Source: Dehalococcoidia bacterium
GTDB taxonomy: Bacteria > Chloroflexota > Dehalococcoidia > Lucifugimonadales > Lucifugimonadaceae
Direction: 5' to 3'
NCBI GenBank assembly: GCA_029936485.1
Contig: JAPYSM010000007.1
Location: 1 to 32,485, forward strand
DNA length: 32,485 nucleotides
Shown: positions 7,595-16,003 of the stretch, one piece after another
Position numbering within the stretch: the stretch's first letter is position 1
How the letters are laid out: the number at the start of each line of letters is the position of its first letter
The notes under the pieces: generated by a model
What the model saw: the letters and a program-made list of their open reading frames with translations, nothing else
Told to the model about the DNA's origin: nothing
Database searches by the model: none
Made by a program: the position numbers and the translations under genes

Positions 7595-9249
7595 ATCGGC
7601 CACGGGTAAAAGGAGAGCAACAGCCTGTGGGTCCGGGATTTTCCTCCCGGTCATCGCCCCGCAGGCTGTTGCCTCCCGGGCTGCGGCGAGAACCGTTGAC
7701 CTTATGGCTATGCGCCATCGCGGTCGCGGTCGCCGCGGCTTTACCCGCAATCTACCTGGCCGTACGTGCCGCAGATTCAAGCGGTACGACTCTGGACGTT
7801 ATCTTAGACCCCGATACAGTGGGCCTTCTTTCGCGTTCGATACAACTGATCATTCTGGTAACTCTGGGCTCTGTCTTGATTGCGGTACCTCTGGCCTGGT
7901 TAACCGTACGAACTGATTTACCGTTCAAACGGTTGTGGGGCGTTGCAGCCGTGTTGCCGCTTGTCATTCCTAGTTACGTTGGTGCTCTGGCGTTTATTTC
8001 AGCATTGGGTCCAAAAGGCTTGTTACAAGGCTGGCTTGAAACACCGTTTGGGGTCGATCGTCTTCCCGATCTTTACGGACTTACTGGCGCGACTGCCGTC
8101 CTGACGCTTCTCAGTTACCCGTATGTATTCCTGACGGTAAGGGCTAGCCTCTGGCGCGTGGAACCTGAGATGGAAGAGGCTTCACGCTCTCTGGGACGAT
8201 CTCCATGGCACACCTTCCGACGGGTAACGCTTCCAATGCTTTATCCGGCTATCGGCGCAGGGGCATTGCTCGTAGCGCTGTACACGTTGAGCGACTTCGG
8301 GGCCGTTGCGTTGCTTCGATACGACACCTTTACCTGGACCATATATAGCGAATACAACAGTTCCTTTAACAGGGTGGGGGCGGCCGCGTTGTCCCTTGTA
8401 CTGCTTGGTGTGGCGGTTAGCCTTATTTTGGTTGAAGCGGGTGCGCGGCGACGGGCCCGGTATTACGCCGGTGCGAACTCAGCTCGCCGTGACCGACGCA
8501 TCGTAAGGCTCGGACGTTGGCGGACCCCTGCTTCGGTGTTTTCCGGCGCCGTCACTTTGCTGGCGCTCGGTGTGCCGGTGTTTGTTCTCCTGTACTGGCT
8601 CGTGCGTGGCCTAAACGCTGGAGAGTCCGAGTTATTCGACCTAGGAGCGCTCTGCAATTCTGTTCAGTTTTCGACGTACGCTGCCGTCGCTACCGTGATC
8701 GCCGCCGTTCCGATTTCTGTACTATCGGTCCGCCGCCCTGGGTTACTTTCAGCTGTCATTGAACGTTTCTCTTACGTCGGATTCGCCATGCCAGGCATAG
8801 CTGTGGGCCTTGGGCTTGTATTTTTTGGGATCCGGTACGGATTTGGCCTCTACCAGACCACCTATTTATTGGTGTTTGCCTATGTCGTTCTGTTCCTGCC
8901 CGTAGCTGTCGGGACGATCCGATCCTCTCTTTTACAGGTCAATCCGAGAATGGAAGAGGCGGCGATGAGTTTGGGGCGCTCCCGGATCTGGGCCTTCTTT
9001 ACCGTCACGGTTCCTATTATCAGGCCGGGTCTGGCGGCGGCGGCTGTGATGGTGTTCCTCCTAACAATGAAAGAGTTACCCGCCACATTGATTCTCGGGC
9101 CTATAGAATCGCGGACCCTTGCGACATCAATCTGGACAGCCGCCGAGGAGGCGTTCTTCGCCCGAGCGGCTGGTCCATCATTACTATTGATCGTGGCTGC
9201 TGCTGCGCCAATGACATTTCTGGTACTACGTGAAAGGCCCCGCACTTGA
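7591..9249 (+). CDS. fbpB: Ferric iron ABC transporter, fused permease
   Basis: A 552-residue membrane protein made of two ABC permease halves in tandem, as in FbpB/AfuB/SfuB. Each half has about six hydrophobic helices and one EAA loop that docks on the ATPase: EEASRSLGRSPWHTFRRVTLPM in the first half and EEAAMSLGRSRIWAFFTVTVP in the second. The ATG overlaps the binding-protein stop, and the TGA overlaps the TTG of the ATPase gene, so the three are translationally coupled. A soluble, Pro/Arg-rich N-terminal tail of about 35 residues precedes the first helix. Confidence 0.93.
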   Translation: MNRPRVKGEQQPVGPGFSSRSSPRRLLPPGLRREPLTLWLCAIAVAVAAALPAIYLAVRAADSSGTTLDVILDPDTVGLLSRSIQLIILVTLGSVLIAVPLAWLTVRTDLPFKRLWGVAAVLPLVIPSYVGALAFISALGPKGLLQGWLETPFGVDRLPDLYGLTGATAVLTLLSYPYVFLTVRASLWRVEPEMEEASRSLGRSPWHTFRRVTLPMLYPAIGAGALLVALYTLSDFGAVALLRYDTFTWTIYSEYNSSFNRVGAAALSLVLLGVAVSLILVEAGARRRARYYAGANSARRDRRIVRLGRWRTPASVFSGAVTLLALGVPVFVLLYWLVRGLNAGESELFDLGALCNSVQFSTYAAVATVIAAVPISVLSVRRPGLLSAVIERFSYVGFAMPGIAVGLGLVFFGIRYGFGLYQTTYLLVFAYVVLFLPVAVGTIRSSLLQVNPRMEEAAMSLGRSRIWAFFTVTVPIIRPGLAAAAVMVFLLTMKELPATLILGPIESRTLATSIWTAAEEAFFARAAGPSLLLIVAAAAPMTFLVLRERPRT

Positions 9250-10370
9250 TCGGCCTCCCTGGCCTCCGGAAAAGGCGTTCTGAGGGCGTGCAGACTGATA
9301 TAGCGCTTCGTTGCAGTGGCGTTAGCAAGTCGTTCGACGCAACGATCGCTGTTGAAGAGTTTGATATCGAGGTCAAGCGCGGTCAGATACTGGCACTCGT
9401 TGGGCCAAGCGGTTGCGGAAAAACTACGGTCCTGCGGATGATCGCTGGATTGGAAGTTCTCGATACTGGTTGTATTGAGATCGGCGGTCAAGTCGTGGCG
9501 TCTAATGAACGTCATAGTGGTCCGGACAAGCGCAGTGTTGGCATTGTGTTCCAGGACTACGCTCTTTTCCCGCATATGACGGTAAAAGCGAATGTCGGCT
9601 ACGGGCTCGATCGGAAAGGCCGCGAGGAACGAGTTAAAGAGGTCCTGGAACTGGTCGGATTGAACGGTTTAGGTGAACGACTTCCGAGTGAACTTTCGGG
9701 CGGACAACAACAGCGTGTAGCACTGGCTCGTACGTTGGCGTTACGTCCCGATGTGTTGCTCTTAGATGAGCCGTTTTCAAACCTAGACGCTGGTCTCCGA
9801 GAGCATGTGCGTGCAGAAATTAGAGATATCCTCAAGGCGGCCGGCACCACAACTGTATTTGTGACCCATGATCAGCAAGAGGCCCTATTTATGGGGGATC
9901 TTGTCGGTGTGCAGGTAGATGGACGAATTGAGCAAGTGGACGTCCCTGAATTAGTGTTTCACAGGCCCGCCACCAATTTCGTTGCCCGTTTTATGGGGAT
10001 GGCGGACTTCCTGCCGGTCGAACCTCTCGGAAATAGACTCGTCACGGAGGTCGGTCCGGCTCGGGCTGTCCCGGGCTTCGTGCCACCTGAGACCGCTCCG
10101 CTGGAGGTGATGGCGAGACCGGACGATTTCGTTCTGGCGCCATCGGAGGACGGGCAGGGCGTCGTCATAAGCCGGGTCTTTCAGGGATGGGCGTACACAT
10201 ATGAGGTGGAGCTCAATTCCGGCCTTCGTATCCACTGCCAGATGCCGCATCTGCTCACCATCGAAGTCGGACAGCGTGTGCTCGTGAATCTGCGGCGTGA
10301 TCACCCCCAGATGTTCTTCTCGGCGGGGCACGCAGTACCAGAAGTCCCCCGCTACGGCTATCAGCCTTAA
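9246..10370 (+). CDS. fbpC: Ferric iron ABC transporter, ATP-binding protein
   Basis: Powers iron import. All ABC motifs are present: Walker A GPSGCGKTT, Q-loop FQDYALFPHM, signature LSGGQQQRVALAR, Walker B VLLLDEPFSNLDA and the switch His in VTHDQQEA. A C-terminal TOBE-like regulatory domain follows (from about residue 250). The TTG start overlaps the permease stop (TTGA). An in-frame GTG at 9288 just before the conserved TDIALRCSGVSKSF is an alternative start. Last gene of the operon; the next gene is convergent, and no convincing terminator was seen in the 97-base gap. Confidence 0.92.
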   Translation: MIGLPGLRKRRSEGVQTDIALRCSGVSKSFDATIAVEEFDIEVKRGQILALVGPSGCGKTTVLRMIAGLEVLDTGCIEIGGQVVASNERHSGPDKRSVGIVFQDYALFPHMTVKANVGYGLDRKGREERVKEVLELVGLNGLGERLPSELSGGQQQRVALARTLALRPDVLLLDEPFSNLDAGLREHVRAEIRDILKAAGTTTVFVTHDQQEALFMGDLVGVQVDGRIEQVDVPELVFHRPATNFVARFMGMADFLPVEPLGNRLVTEVGPARAVPGFVPPETAPLEVMARPDDFVLAPSEDGQGVVISRVFQGWAYTYEVELNSGLRIHCQMPHLLTIEVGQRVLVNLRRDHPQMFFSAGHAVPEVPRYGYQP

Positions 10371-10467
10371 GCTGGATATTATCGGCTGCTGCCGAGGGCA
10401 GTTTGGTGGGCCTAGTCTGGGCAGGATCGAGTTCGCTAGGACTCAATCGGCTACTCTCCTGTGGCGA

Positions 10468-11739
10468 TTATTTTTGGCCCCTGGCTATTTCTGCTGCCGC
10501 TATATCGGCGTTATGTGCGGCTAAGCGGAATCTCGCTTTGACCCGTGACGGTTTTTCCAACGTAAGCATCATAGGTCCGCTTGCTATCAGTACAACCAAC
10601 AGAATTAGGAACGGTGTTCGGTAGGTACCGGTGACGTCAAACATCACTCCGACAAACACGGGCCCAAACGCGCCAAGCACTGCGTTAACCGTGCTCATGA
10701 TTCCGAGCATAGATCCGTAAGTCTGGCGACCGAAATAATCGCCGATCATGGCCATTCTTACAGGGATGCTCGAACCAAACCCGGCTCCGAAGAAAAGGGC
10801 GTAAACCCCCAATCCCCACTGTCCCAGGAATATTCCACCGACGGTGGCGTTCAGTGATATGAGGCCCAGAACCCCGATGATCTGCATATAGAACGCAATC
10901 GCCATGATGTAGCGTTTATCCACGAAGTCGCCGATGAACCCTGATGCCAACCGCCCGATAAAACTGCCAATCGCAAATCCAAATACCGCGATGGCCGCGG
11001 TAGAGCGGTTAATGTCGAACGATTGCATCGCGTCGATGTGCAAAAGAGTCGTGGAACTGACCAGGTGACCGAGACTGGTCCCGATAGCGAGTTGCCAGAA
11101 AAAACGGGTCTTCAATGCCGTGAAGATCGGGATACGACGCTCAGTATTTAGGGCGTGCTGAAGTTCGGAGGCCGTCGTTTGAGGAACCGGATCACCGTCA
11201 GGAAGCAGGCCGACATCTTCCGGCTGTCGAGTCATTACAAAGATGGCCGGAATTCCAACTATCCAGAATCCAATTCCGACAGACAACAACGCGTCACGCC
11301 ATCCGATCGAATCGACGAACCACACGAGCAGCGGCGCGGTCATGCCGCCGATCGCCGAAGCGGACATCAGTACTCCGATAGCGCGGCTTCGTTTACGAAC
11401 GAACCAGTTACCGACCGTTGCCACAATTGGGATGAACGTTCCGAACGACATCCCGAAGGTGAGCACCGCCATTACGACGTAGAAGTGCCACAGATTTTGC
11501 ATCTGGCTCATGCCGATGAAACCAAGTCCTGTGACGAATAGCCCGAACGCCATCAGCTTGCGCGGGCCGTATTTGTCGAGCAAAAATCCGACGGCGATCG
11601 ACATCCCACCGGACTCGATGCGGTTGAACGATAGCGCCAAAGCTGTAGCCCCACGGCTCCAGCCAAACGCGTCAACTATCGGCGTAAAGAACGCCCCGAA
11701 TCCCTGCCAGAAAACGCCGGACGCGTAGCCCTGAACCAC
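10468..11739 (-). CDS. MFS transporter, oxalate/formate-antiporter-like; true start unclear
   Basis: A major facilitator transporter with 12 predicted helices. After the first helix come WSRGATALALSFNRIESGG and GFLLDKYGPRKLMAFG, the family's loop 2-3 signature; VRKRSRAIGVLMSASAIGGM sits mid-N-domain, and a central cytoplasmic loop separates the halves. It resembles the monocarboxylate/oxalate-formate branch. The first usable start, the GTG at 11739, lies inside helix 1: the open frame continues upstream with KPRFFYGWWIVGYGG, the usual beginning of these proteins, and no ATG, GTG, TTG or CTG exists before the TAG that ends the hydrolase gene. Either it is made as part of a hydrolase-transporter fusion by readthrough, or it uses an odd start, or the TAG is a mutation or error. 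Confidence 0.85.
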   Translation of the reverse strand: MVQGYASGVFWQGFGAFFTPIVDAFGWSRGATALALSFNRIESGGMSIAVGFLLDKYGPRKLMAFGLFVTGLGFIGMSQMQNLWHFYVVMAVLTFGMSFGTFIPIVATVGNWFVRKRSRAIGVLMSASAIGGMTAPLLVWFVDSIGWRDALLSVGIGFWIVGIPAIFVMTRQPEDVGLLPDGDPVPQTTASELQHALNTERRIPIFTALKTRFFWQLAIGTSLGHLVSSTTLLHIDAMQSFDINRSTAAIAVFGFAIGSFIGRLASGFIGDFVDKRYIMAIAFYMQIIGVLGLISLNATVGGIFLGQWGLGVYALFFGAGFGSSIPVRMAMIGDYFGRQTYGSMLGIMSTVNAVLGAFGPVFVGVMFDVTGTYRTPFLILLVVLIASGPMMLTLEKPSRVKARFRLAAHNADIAAAEIARGQK

Positions 11740-11889
11740 CCCGCCATAACCGACGATCCACCAGCCGTAAAAGAACCTCGGTTTTTGCTGAAGCTCTACA
11801 CCGGCGTTTTCCGCTGATGAACTCTTTGCAGGAGGCTCTTCTGTGGGGGATGAGTCGTTGGAGGTCGACGTGGCTGCTGGCTCCTGGGA
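11740..11889 (-). other. Open in-frame linker between hydrolase stop and MFS start
   Basis: Fifty codons with no stop and no canonical start lie between the hydrolase TAG (11890-11892) and the first MFS GTG, in the same frame as both. The translation is a Ser/Thr/Pro/Glu/Ala-rich stretch (e.g. TSNDSSPTEEPPAKSSSAEN), typical of a flexible linker, and then the conserved half of MFS helix 1 (FFYGWWIVGYGG). No Shine-Dalgarno stands at a useful distance from any start-like codon. Confidence 0.75.
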
Positions 11890-12858
11890 CTACTTGGAAG
11901 CCGGGAGATCTTCTAGAAACGGTGAAACAGCGGCGTGGAATCCGGACGGGTTATCGCCCTGCACCAGATGCCCGGCGCGTTCCACGGTTTCTGCCTTGCT
12001 GCCGGGGATAACTTCCAGCATGCGCTTGATACTCGGCGGTGTGAGCATCTCACTGTCGCCGCCGATCACATAAAGCGTCGGGCAGGTGATCTTCGAGAGT
12101 ATCTCCCATCGGGCATCTTCGGAATCGTTAGGCCCGTTGACTGGTCGGCGAATGTTGGGGTCGTACTTCCACGACCACTTTCCGTTCGGGAATTGTCGGG
12201 TGGTGTGTGTCAGGCTGCCACGCAACTGTTCGATTGGTCGGCCTGGGAGGTAGGAGTGAACGCGCTGCACAAGGTCCTCGTACGTGTCGAACTCTCGCTG
12301 CCCGTCCATGAAGTTGCGGACTCGTGCGCCTCCCGGCTCTTCCATACGCGGTCCGGCGTCCACGACAATCAGGGCGCGCACTTTATCTGGGTGGCCGGAG
12401 GTGTAGGTGTAAGCGTTGCGGCCGCCCATTGAGTGGCCCACCATCACGAAATCTTCCAGTCCGACGGTATCCACAAAGGCTTCAACGTCCGGGACGTATG
12501 TCGGTGCGCCGTAGTTGCCGTCCGGGTCCCACTCGGAGTCACCGTGTCCGCGCTGGTCTAACGCCATGCAGTGGAAACGGTTGTGCAGCGCCAGCGCAGA
12601 GAAGTCCCACGAGTGGCCCTGTTGCGCCGTTCCGTGAAGGAAGAGCAGGTCCGGAAGGTGTGGGTTGCCCCAGTCTAGGTAGTGGAACTTGAGGCCGTTT
12701 AGCTCGACGGTCTTGTCGGTTGGCCCAGCAGCCTCTGGGATGTCGAGGCCGGAGCGTCGGGCCGCCTCAAGTAGGCTTAGCCCGGGAGTCAAATTACCAT
12801 CCGAAGATGCCAAGGGGATCCTGTACGAAGTAGGGGTGTCAAAAGTCCGCGGTCGCAA
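11890..12858 (-). CDS. Alpha/beta hydrolase
   Basis: A 322-residue cytoplasmic hydrolase (esterase, lactonase or haloperoxidase-like). The core motifs are LDWGN and LLFLHGTAQQGHSW (oxyanion region), MALDQRGHGDSEW, the nucleophile elbow GHSMGG near residue 141, the acid in VIGGDSEML and the catalytic His in VERAGHLVQG. The TTG start at 12858 is the only start before an upstream stop; a second TTG about 22 codons in is possible, and neither has a clear ribosome site. It lies 63 bases after the phosphotransferase gene on the same strand. Its TAG stop is followed in the same frame by the MFS gene. The substrate is unknown. Confidence 0.88.
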   Translation of the reverse strand: MRPRTFDTPTSYRIPLASSDGNLTPGLSLLEAARRSGLDIPEAAGPTDKTVELNGLKFHYLDWGNPHLPDLLFLHGTAQQGHSWDFSALALHNRFHCMALDQRGHGDSEWDPDGNYGAPTYVPDVEAFVDTVGLEDFVMVGHSMGGRNAYTYTSGHPDKVRALIVVDAGPRMEEPGGARVRNFMDGQREFDTYEDLVQRVHSYLPGRPIEQLRGSLTHTTRQFPNGKWSWKYDPNIRRPVNGPNDSEDARWEILSKITCPTLYVIGGDSEMLTPPSIKRMLEVIPGSKAETVERAGHLVQGDNPSGFHAAVSPFLEDLPASK

Positions 12859-12921
12859 TCATAGACCCAGAGAGGCTTGTCGGGCCACGTCTGAAAGCGA
12901 TCTAGGTTTTCTAGCCGACCT

Positions 12922-14004
12922 TTAGTTCGGAATCAGATCGTCGCAATCCCAGTCCGCGATGCCGATCATCCGCCCGCTAATTGTTTGCACAAGTTCGCGT
13001 GCCTGCGGCGTTTCCATGTCCAGATTTGCCACGGACAAGACGGACGGGATCAGTGTTCTCAGAAGGCCACGTCGGTAATCTTCGATCAACTGGTCAGGTG
13101 AGTATCCAGTGACGCCGTTTTCTCTAAGTGTTGATAGGTATATATCGAGGAGTTCACGCTCGTGGCTGCGCCGTGTCTCAACCGGCAGGCTGCCCTGTAT
13201 GAAGTATGCGATGTCGAGCGCTGGACTTGTCACCATGACGTTCTGCCAGTCTGTGAAGACCACTTCATCATCTCGGAAGAACAGGTTTCCGAGGTGGCAG
13301 TCGCCGTGATTTAGGGTCTGGTTGCCGCTGGCTGACGCTTCCAGCACGGCGGAGAGTCCGTCGCCGAACTTGTCTGCGATCATGAAAAGTTCAGGCGCGT
13401 AAATATCAGCCAGAGTGTCGGTCGTTCGACCCCAGGCGTCCTGATAGCGCGCCTGAAGGGTTTTGGTTCCTGTCGGAATATCGGCATCGCCCCCTAGCCA
13501 ATCCAGCCCTGCAACTCCGCCGTCGTTCCACCAACGCGCATGAAGCCGGGCGAGACTGCGCACAACCAACGCCGCTTGCGCCAACGAGCAGCCGGCGATC
13601 TCGTCCCCTTCCTCCAGCGCGATCAAGTCTTCGAGCAGGAGAACGAAGTCTCCGAAATCAGGGTCCAGATCAGCAAAATAACAATCAGGCACGGGAATTC
13701 CCGACTCCGTTGCCAGCTCCCGGTAGAACATCGTCTCCCGTTGGTACATGCCGTCCCGGATCGCGTAATCGCGTATCTTAAGGTCGGCTGAGGGCGACTT
13801 TGCAACAATCGTGTGTGGCATCTCTGAGTCGCTCGAGTAACTGACGTTTAAGCGCCTGATTGATCCGGCGAATCCACGGCCCTGTCCAATGCGTTCAGGT
13901 GTCAAGGATTTCACGATTGTCATCATCGGCAAACGCCTGTTCGAATGTAGAGCGGCGGTCAACCAGTCGGGGGTGAAATCGTCGTTTGTCCGAGGAATTG
14001 TCAA
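12922..14004 (-). CDS. Ecdysteroid-kinase/APH-like phosphotransferase
   Basis: A 360-residue small-molecule kinase of the protein-kinase-like fold (EcKL/CHK and aminoglycoside phosphotransferase clan). The catalytic loop LNHGDCHLGNLFF is near residue 231 and the metal-binding aspartate is in VVFTDWQNVMVTSPALDIAYF. A lysine-containing N-lobe strand (TIVAKSPSAD) and QRETMFYRELA precede them. The start is TTG at 14002-14004, with GGAGA about 10 bases upstream, giving the family-like DFTPDWLTAAL. It sits between an OPA-type MFS gene and the hydrolase gene in one minus-strand cluster, suggesting phosphorylation of an imported alcohol-bearing compound. The substrate cannot be named. Confidence 0.85.
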   Translation of the reverse strand: MTIPRTNDDFTPDWLTAALHSNRRLPMMTIVKSLTPERIGQGRGFAGSIRRLNVSYSSDSEMPHTIVAKSPSADLKIRDYAIRDGMYQRETMFYRELATESGIPVPDCYFADLDPDFGDFVLLLEDLIALEEGDEIAGCSLAQAALVVRSLARLHARWWNDGGVAGLDWLGGDADIPTGTKTLQARYQDAWGRTTDTLADIYAPELFMIADKFGDGLSAVLEASASGNQTLNHGDCHLGNLFFRDDEVVFTDWQNVMVTSPALDIAYFIQGSLPVETRRSHERELLDIYLSTLRENGVTGYSPDQLIEDYRRGLLRTLIPSVLSVANLDMETPQARELVQTISGRMIGIADWDCDDLIPN

Positions 14005-14074
14005 GGCTCTACTTCTCCGTCAGACGTTCGAAAAGCGCATCGATGTTTGCCACACGACGCAGTTTACAGGGGCC

Positions 14075-15361
14075 TTAGATGCGTACCATCCAGATGATTC
14101 CTGCGGAAACCAGGCGGGTCACGGCCATCGCAAGGAACACGATTTCCCACGGGCTTCCGCTGGCGTCCAGAATTATGCTGAAAATAAGCGCCTGAGCGCC
14201 GGCGTATGCGTAGCCGTGAGCATCAAGGACTCCACTCGCCGTCGCCGCCATGTGTCTTCCACCGATGTCCACAGCGGTCGCTGCGATTAATGTGAGGCTC
14301 ATCGCGAACCCGCCGATGAGGAGCAGTCCCGCACCCAGGAATTCGTTGTCTGCCGGAGCGAACGCAATGGTCACGAGCACGAGGGAGCTGATGAATGCAG
14401 ACGCCAGAGTCATGGGCCGGCGTCGACTTCCAAGGAACTTGTCCGAGATGTAGCCAGAAACGAGCGGCGCTGTGAGATATCCGACCGGCAGCGCCACTGT
14501 GACCAGAATCGTGGATTCGATCGACAGCCCGCCCTCTTCGAAATAGTAGATCGGTACCCATGTCGTCAGGCCGTAGCGGACAACGTTCTCGAGGCCTTTG
14601 ACGTGAGAGGCCGCCACGAAGCGCCAGTTCGTCATCAGCGTTTTGTATGGTCCAAAACCGCGGAGATGATCTGAAGAAGCTACTTCTGCTCGGCCCGTAT
14701 ATGAATCGGGATCCTCTTCGTACGGCTCCAGCCCGACGTCCGACGGACGGTCTCGAACGACGAGGAAATAGACGATACCTGCGACCGCGATCAGGAGTGG
14801 TGGATATCGGAACGCGGCGCGCCAGCCCCACTCGGACGCAACCCATCCGGTGACCATCCACATGGTCAGCATGGCTCCGCCGGCGGCTACGCCGACCACT
14901 CCCATAGCCCTTCCGCGCTGGGTGCGGGGCCACCACTGGGTGATCAACGCCACACCAGGAGCCCAAGCGCTGGCGTTCACGAATCCGGCGAAGCCCCATG
15001 GGATTGCGAAGCTCCAGATGCCGTTCGCGAAGCTTGTGATGACGGCAAAAACACTCGTGGCTATCGCCCCGAGCATCACCCAGAGTCTTAAGCCATAGGC
15101 CTCGGCCATTCGTCCGTGAACAAGGTCCCCCAGACCGAACCCCCACAGCAAGGCGGCGTTAACTATGCCGATCTCCACGTGCGTAAAGCCGAGGTCATCT
15201 TTGATGAGCGGCGCGGCCGGCCACAAGGCGAATCGGCCCATGTAGACAAAAATGTAGAACCCGACGAACCCGAACAGAGCGCGCAGCTTCCACTGGTTGT
15301 ACTCAGTCCCGGTCGGGCGTGTATCGCCTGTGGGCAGGGTGGCGGGTTGTTCTGATGACAT
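14075..15361 (-). CDS. MFS transporter, OPA/GlpT-like
   Basis: A 428-residue, 12-helix transporter. YIFVYMGRFALWPAAPLIKDDLGFTHVEIGIVNAA and the GLGDLVHGRMAEAYGLR loop resemble the organophosphate:phosphate antiporter branch (GlpT/UhpT). QWWPRTQRGRAMGVVGVAAGGA and PYKTLMTNWRFVAASHVKGLENVVRYGLTTWVPIYY are typical of that branch, the latter opening the second half. The ATG at 15361 has no strong ribosome site. It is the promoter-proximal gene of the four-gene minus cluster, 70 bases upstream of the kinase gene. The substrate may be a phosphorylated or acidic organic compound, from family tendency only. Confidence 0.88.
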   Translation of the reverse strand: MSSEQPATLPTGDTRPTGTEYNQWKLRALFGFVGFYIFVYMGRFALWPAAPLIKDDLGFTHVEIGIVNAALLWGFGLGDLVHGRMAEAYGLRLWVMLGAIATSVFAVITSFANGIWSFAIPWGFAGFVNASAWAPGVALITQWWPRTQRGRAMGVVGVAAGGAMLTMWMVTGWVASEWGWRAAFRYPPLLIAVAGIVYFLVVRDRPSDVGLEPYEEDPDSYTGRAEVASSDHLRGFGPYKTLMTNWRFVAASHVKGLENVVRYGLTTWVPIYYFEEGGLSIESTILVTVALPVGYLTAPLVSGYISDKFLGSRRRPMTLASAFISSLVLVTIAFAPADNEFLGAGLLLIGGFAMSLTLIAATAVDIGGRHMAATASGVLDAHGYAYAGAQALIFSIILDASGSPWEIVFLAMAVTRLVSAGIIWMVRI

Positions 15362-15568
15362 TAAGTGAGGGCCATCCTAGCGGGGGGCGACCGTAATAAA
15401 GCAGCTATTCGGACCGTGTGATAGGACTTTCTCGCACCCATGCTGAGGCCCTCGAAGCACGCAATTAGCAAATCAGGTCAAGCTAGTTGACTCGCTGCAG
15501 TCACCCGAATGATTTCGCGACGCTGCCATTTTGTCCTAAGTCATCAGACACAACCAGAGAGGCATTTA

Positions 15569-15631
15569 ATGTCCAGCCAGCTCAGAGTGATGCACCCGGT
15601 CGCTGCCCTTGCAGGGCCCGGAATCGAGTGA
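15569..15631 (+). CDS. Possible 20-residue ORF before the epimerase remnant
   Basis: An ATG with a good ribosome site (AGAGAGG, six bases upstream) opens MSSQLRVMHPVAALAGPGIE and ends in a TGA that overlaps the GTG of the epimerase remnant. The close coupling suggests a leader of the old gene rather than a gene in its own right. Nothing is recognised in the peptide. Confidence 0.25.
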   Translation: MSSQLRVMHPVAALAGPGIE

Positions 15632-15935
15632 AGGTCCTCATCACGGGCGCCCTCGGATGGCTTGGCAAAGCCGTGGCCGAGATCGTAGCCTCGGAACATG
15701 GTGTTCGCGCCGTTGACCCGGCGAATTCTGACATCTCGGCAAAGGTACTGGACGTTTCAGAAGAAGCGGAGGTTGAGACCTTTCCGGGCTCGATCACGGA
15801 CTACATCGGGATCCGCGCTGCAATGGAGTGGCAGGACCCGCGGTATGGAGCACGCTTGCCCACGGGCATTATCGGGCCGGCAAGGCTGAGCCGTTTGACG
15901 TGAACGTCCGCGGCACGCACCGTGGACCAGCGCTG
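15628..15935 (+). pseudogene. NAD-dependent epimerase/dehydratase remnant, frameshifted and truncated
   Basis: The first frame reads VKVLITGALGWLGKAVAEI, a Rossmann GxxGxxG of the extended SDR family, then DISAKVLDVSEEAEVETFPGSITD. Near 15822-15826 the homology jumps to another frame: GVAGPAVWSTLAHGHYRAGK and EPFDVNVRGT match the next conserved SDR segment. Beyond about 15935 no similarity can be followed, and the catalytic YxxxK region and C-terminal half (about two thirds of the gene) are missing. It lies in a 640-base gap between two minus-strand genes. The remainder of the gap shows nothing else convincing. Confidence 0.7.
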
Positions 15936-16003
15936 CTTCGGCACCCATCGCCGATCAAGGCAACGGGGTCGTGGCGGCCACCCTCCACGGTGCGTTATAC
16001 GTA

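Noticed and set aside
8880-9575. Minus ORF of 231 residues opposite the iron permease/ATPase
   Set aside because: Antisense shadow spanning the boundary of two well-supported genes.
14223-15146. Minus ORF of 307 residues
   Set aside because: Shifted-frame shadow of the OPA-like MFS gene; Arg-rich and without family motifs.
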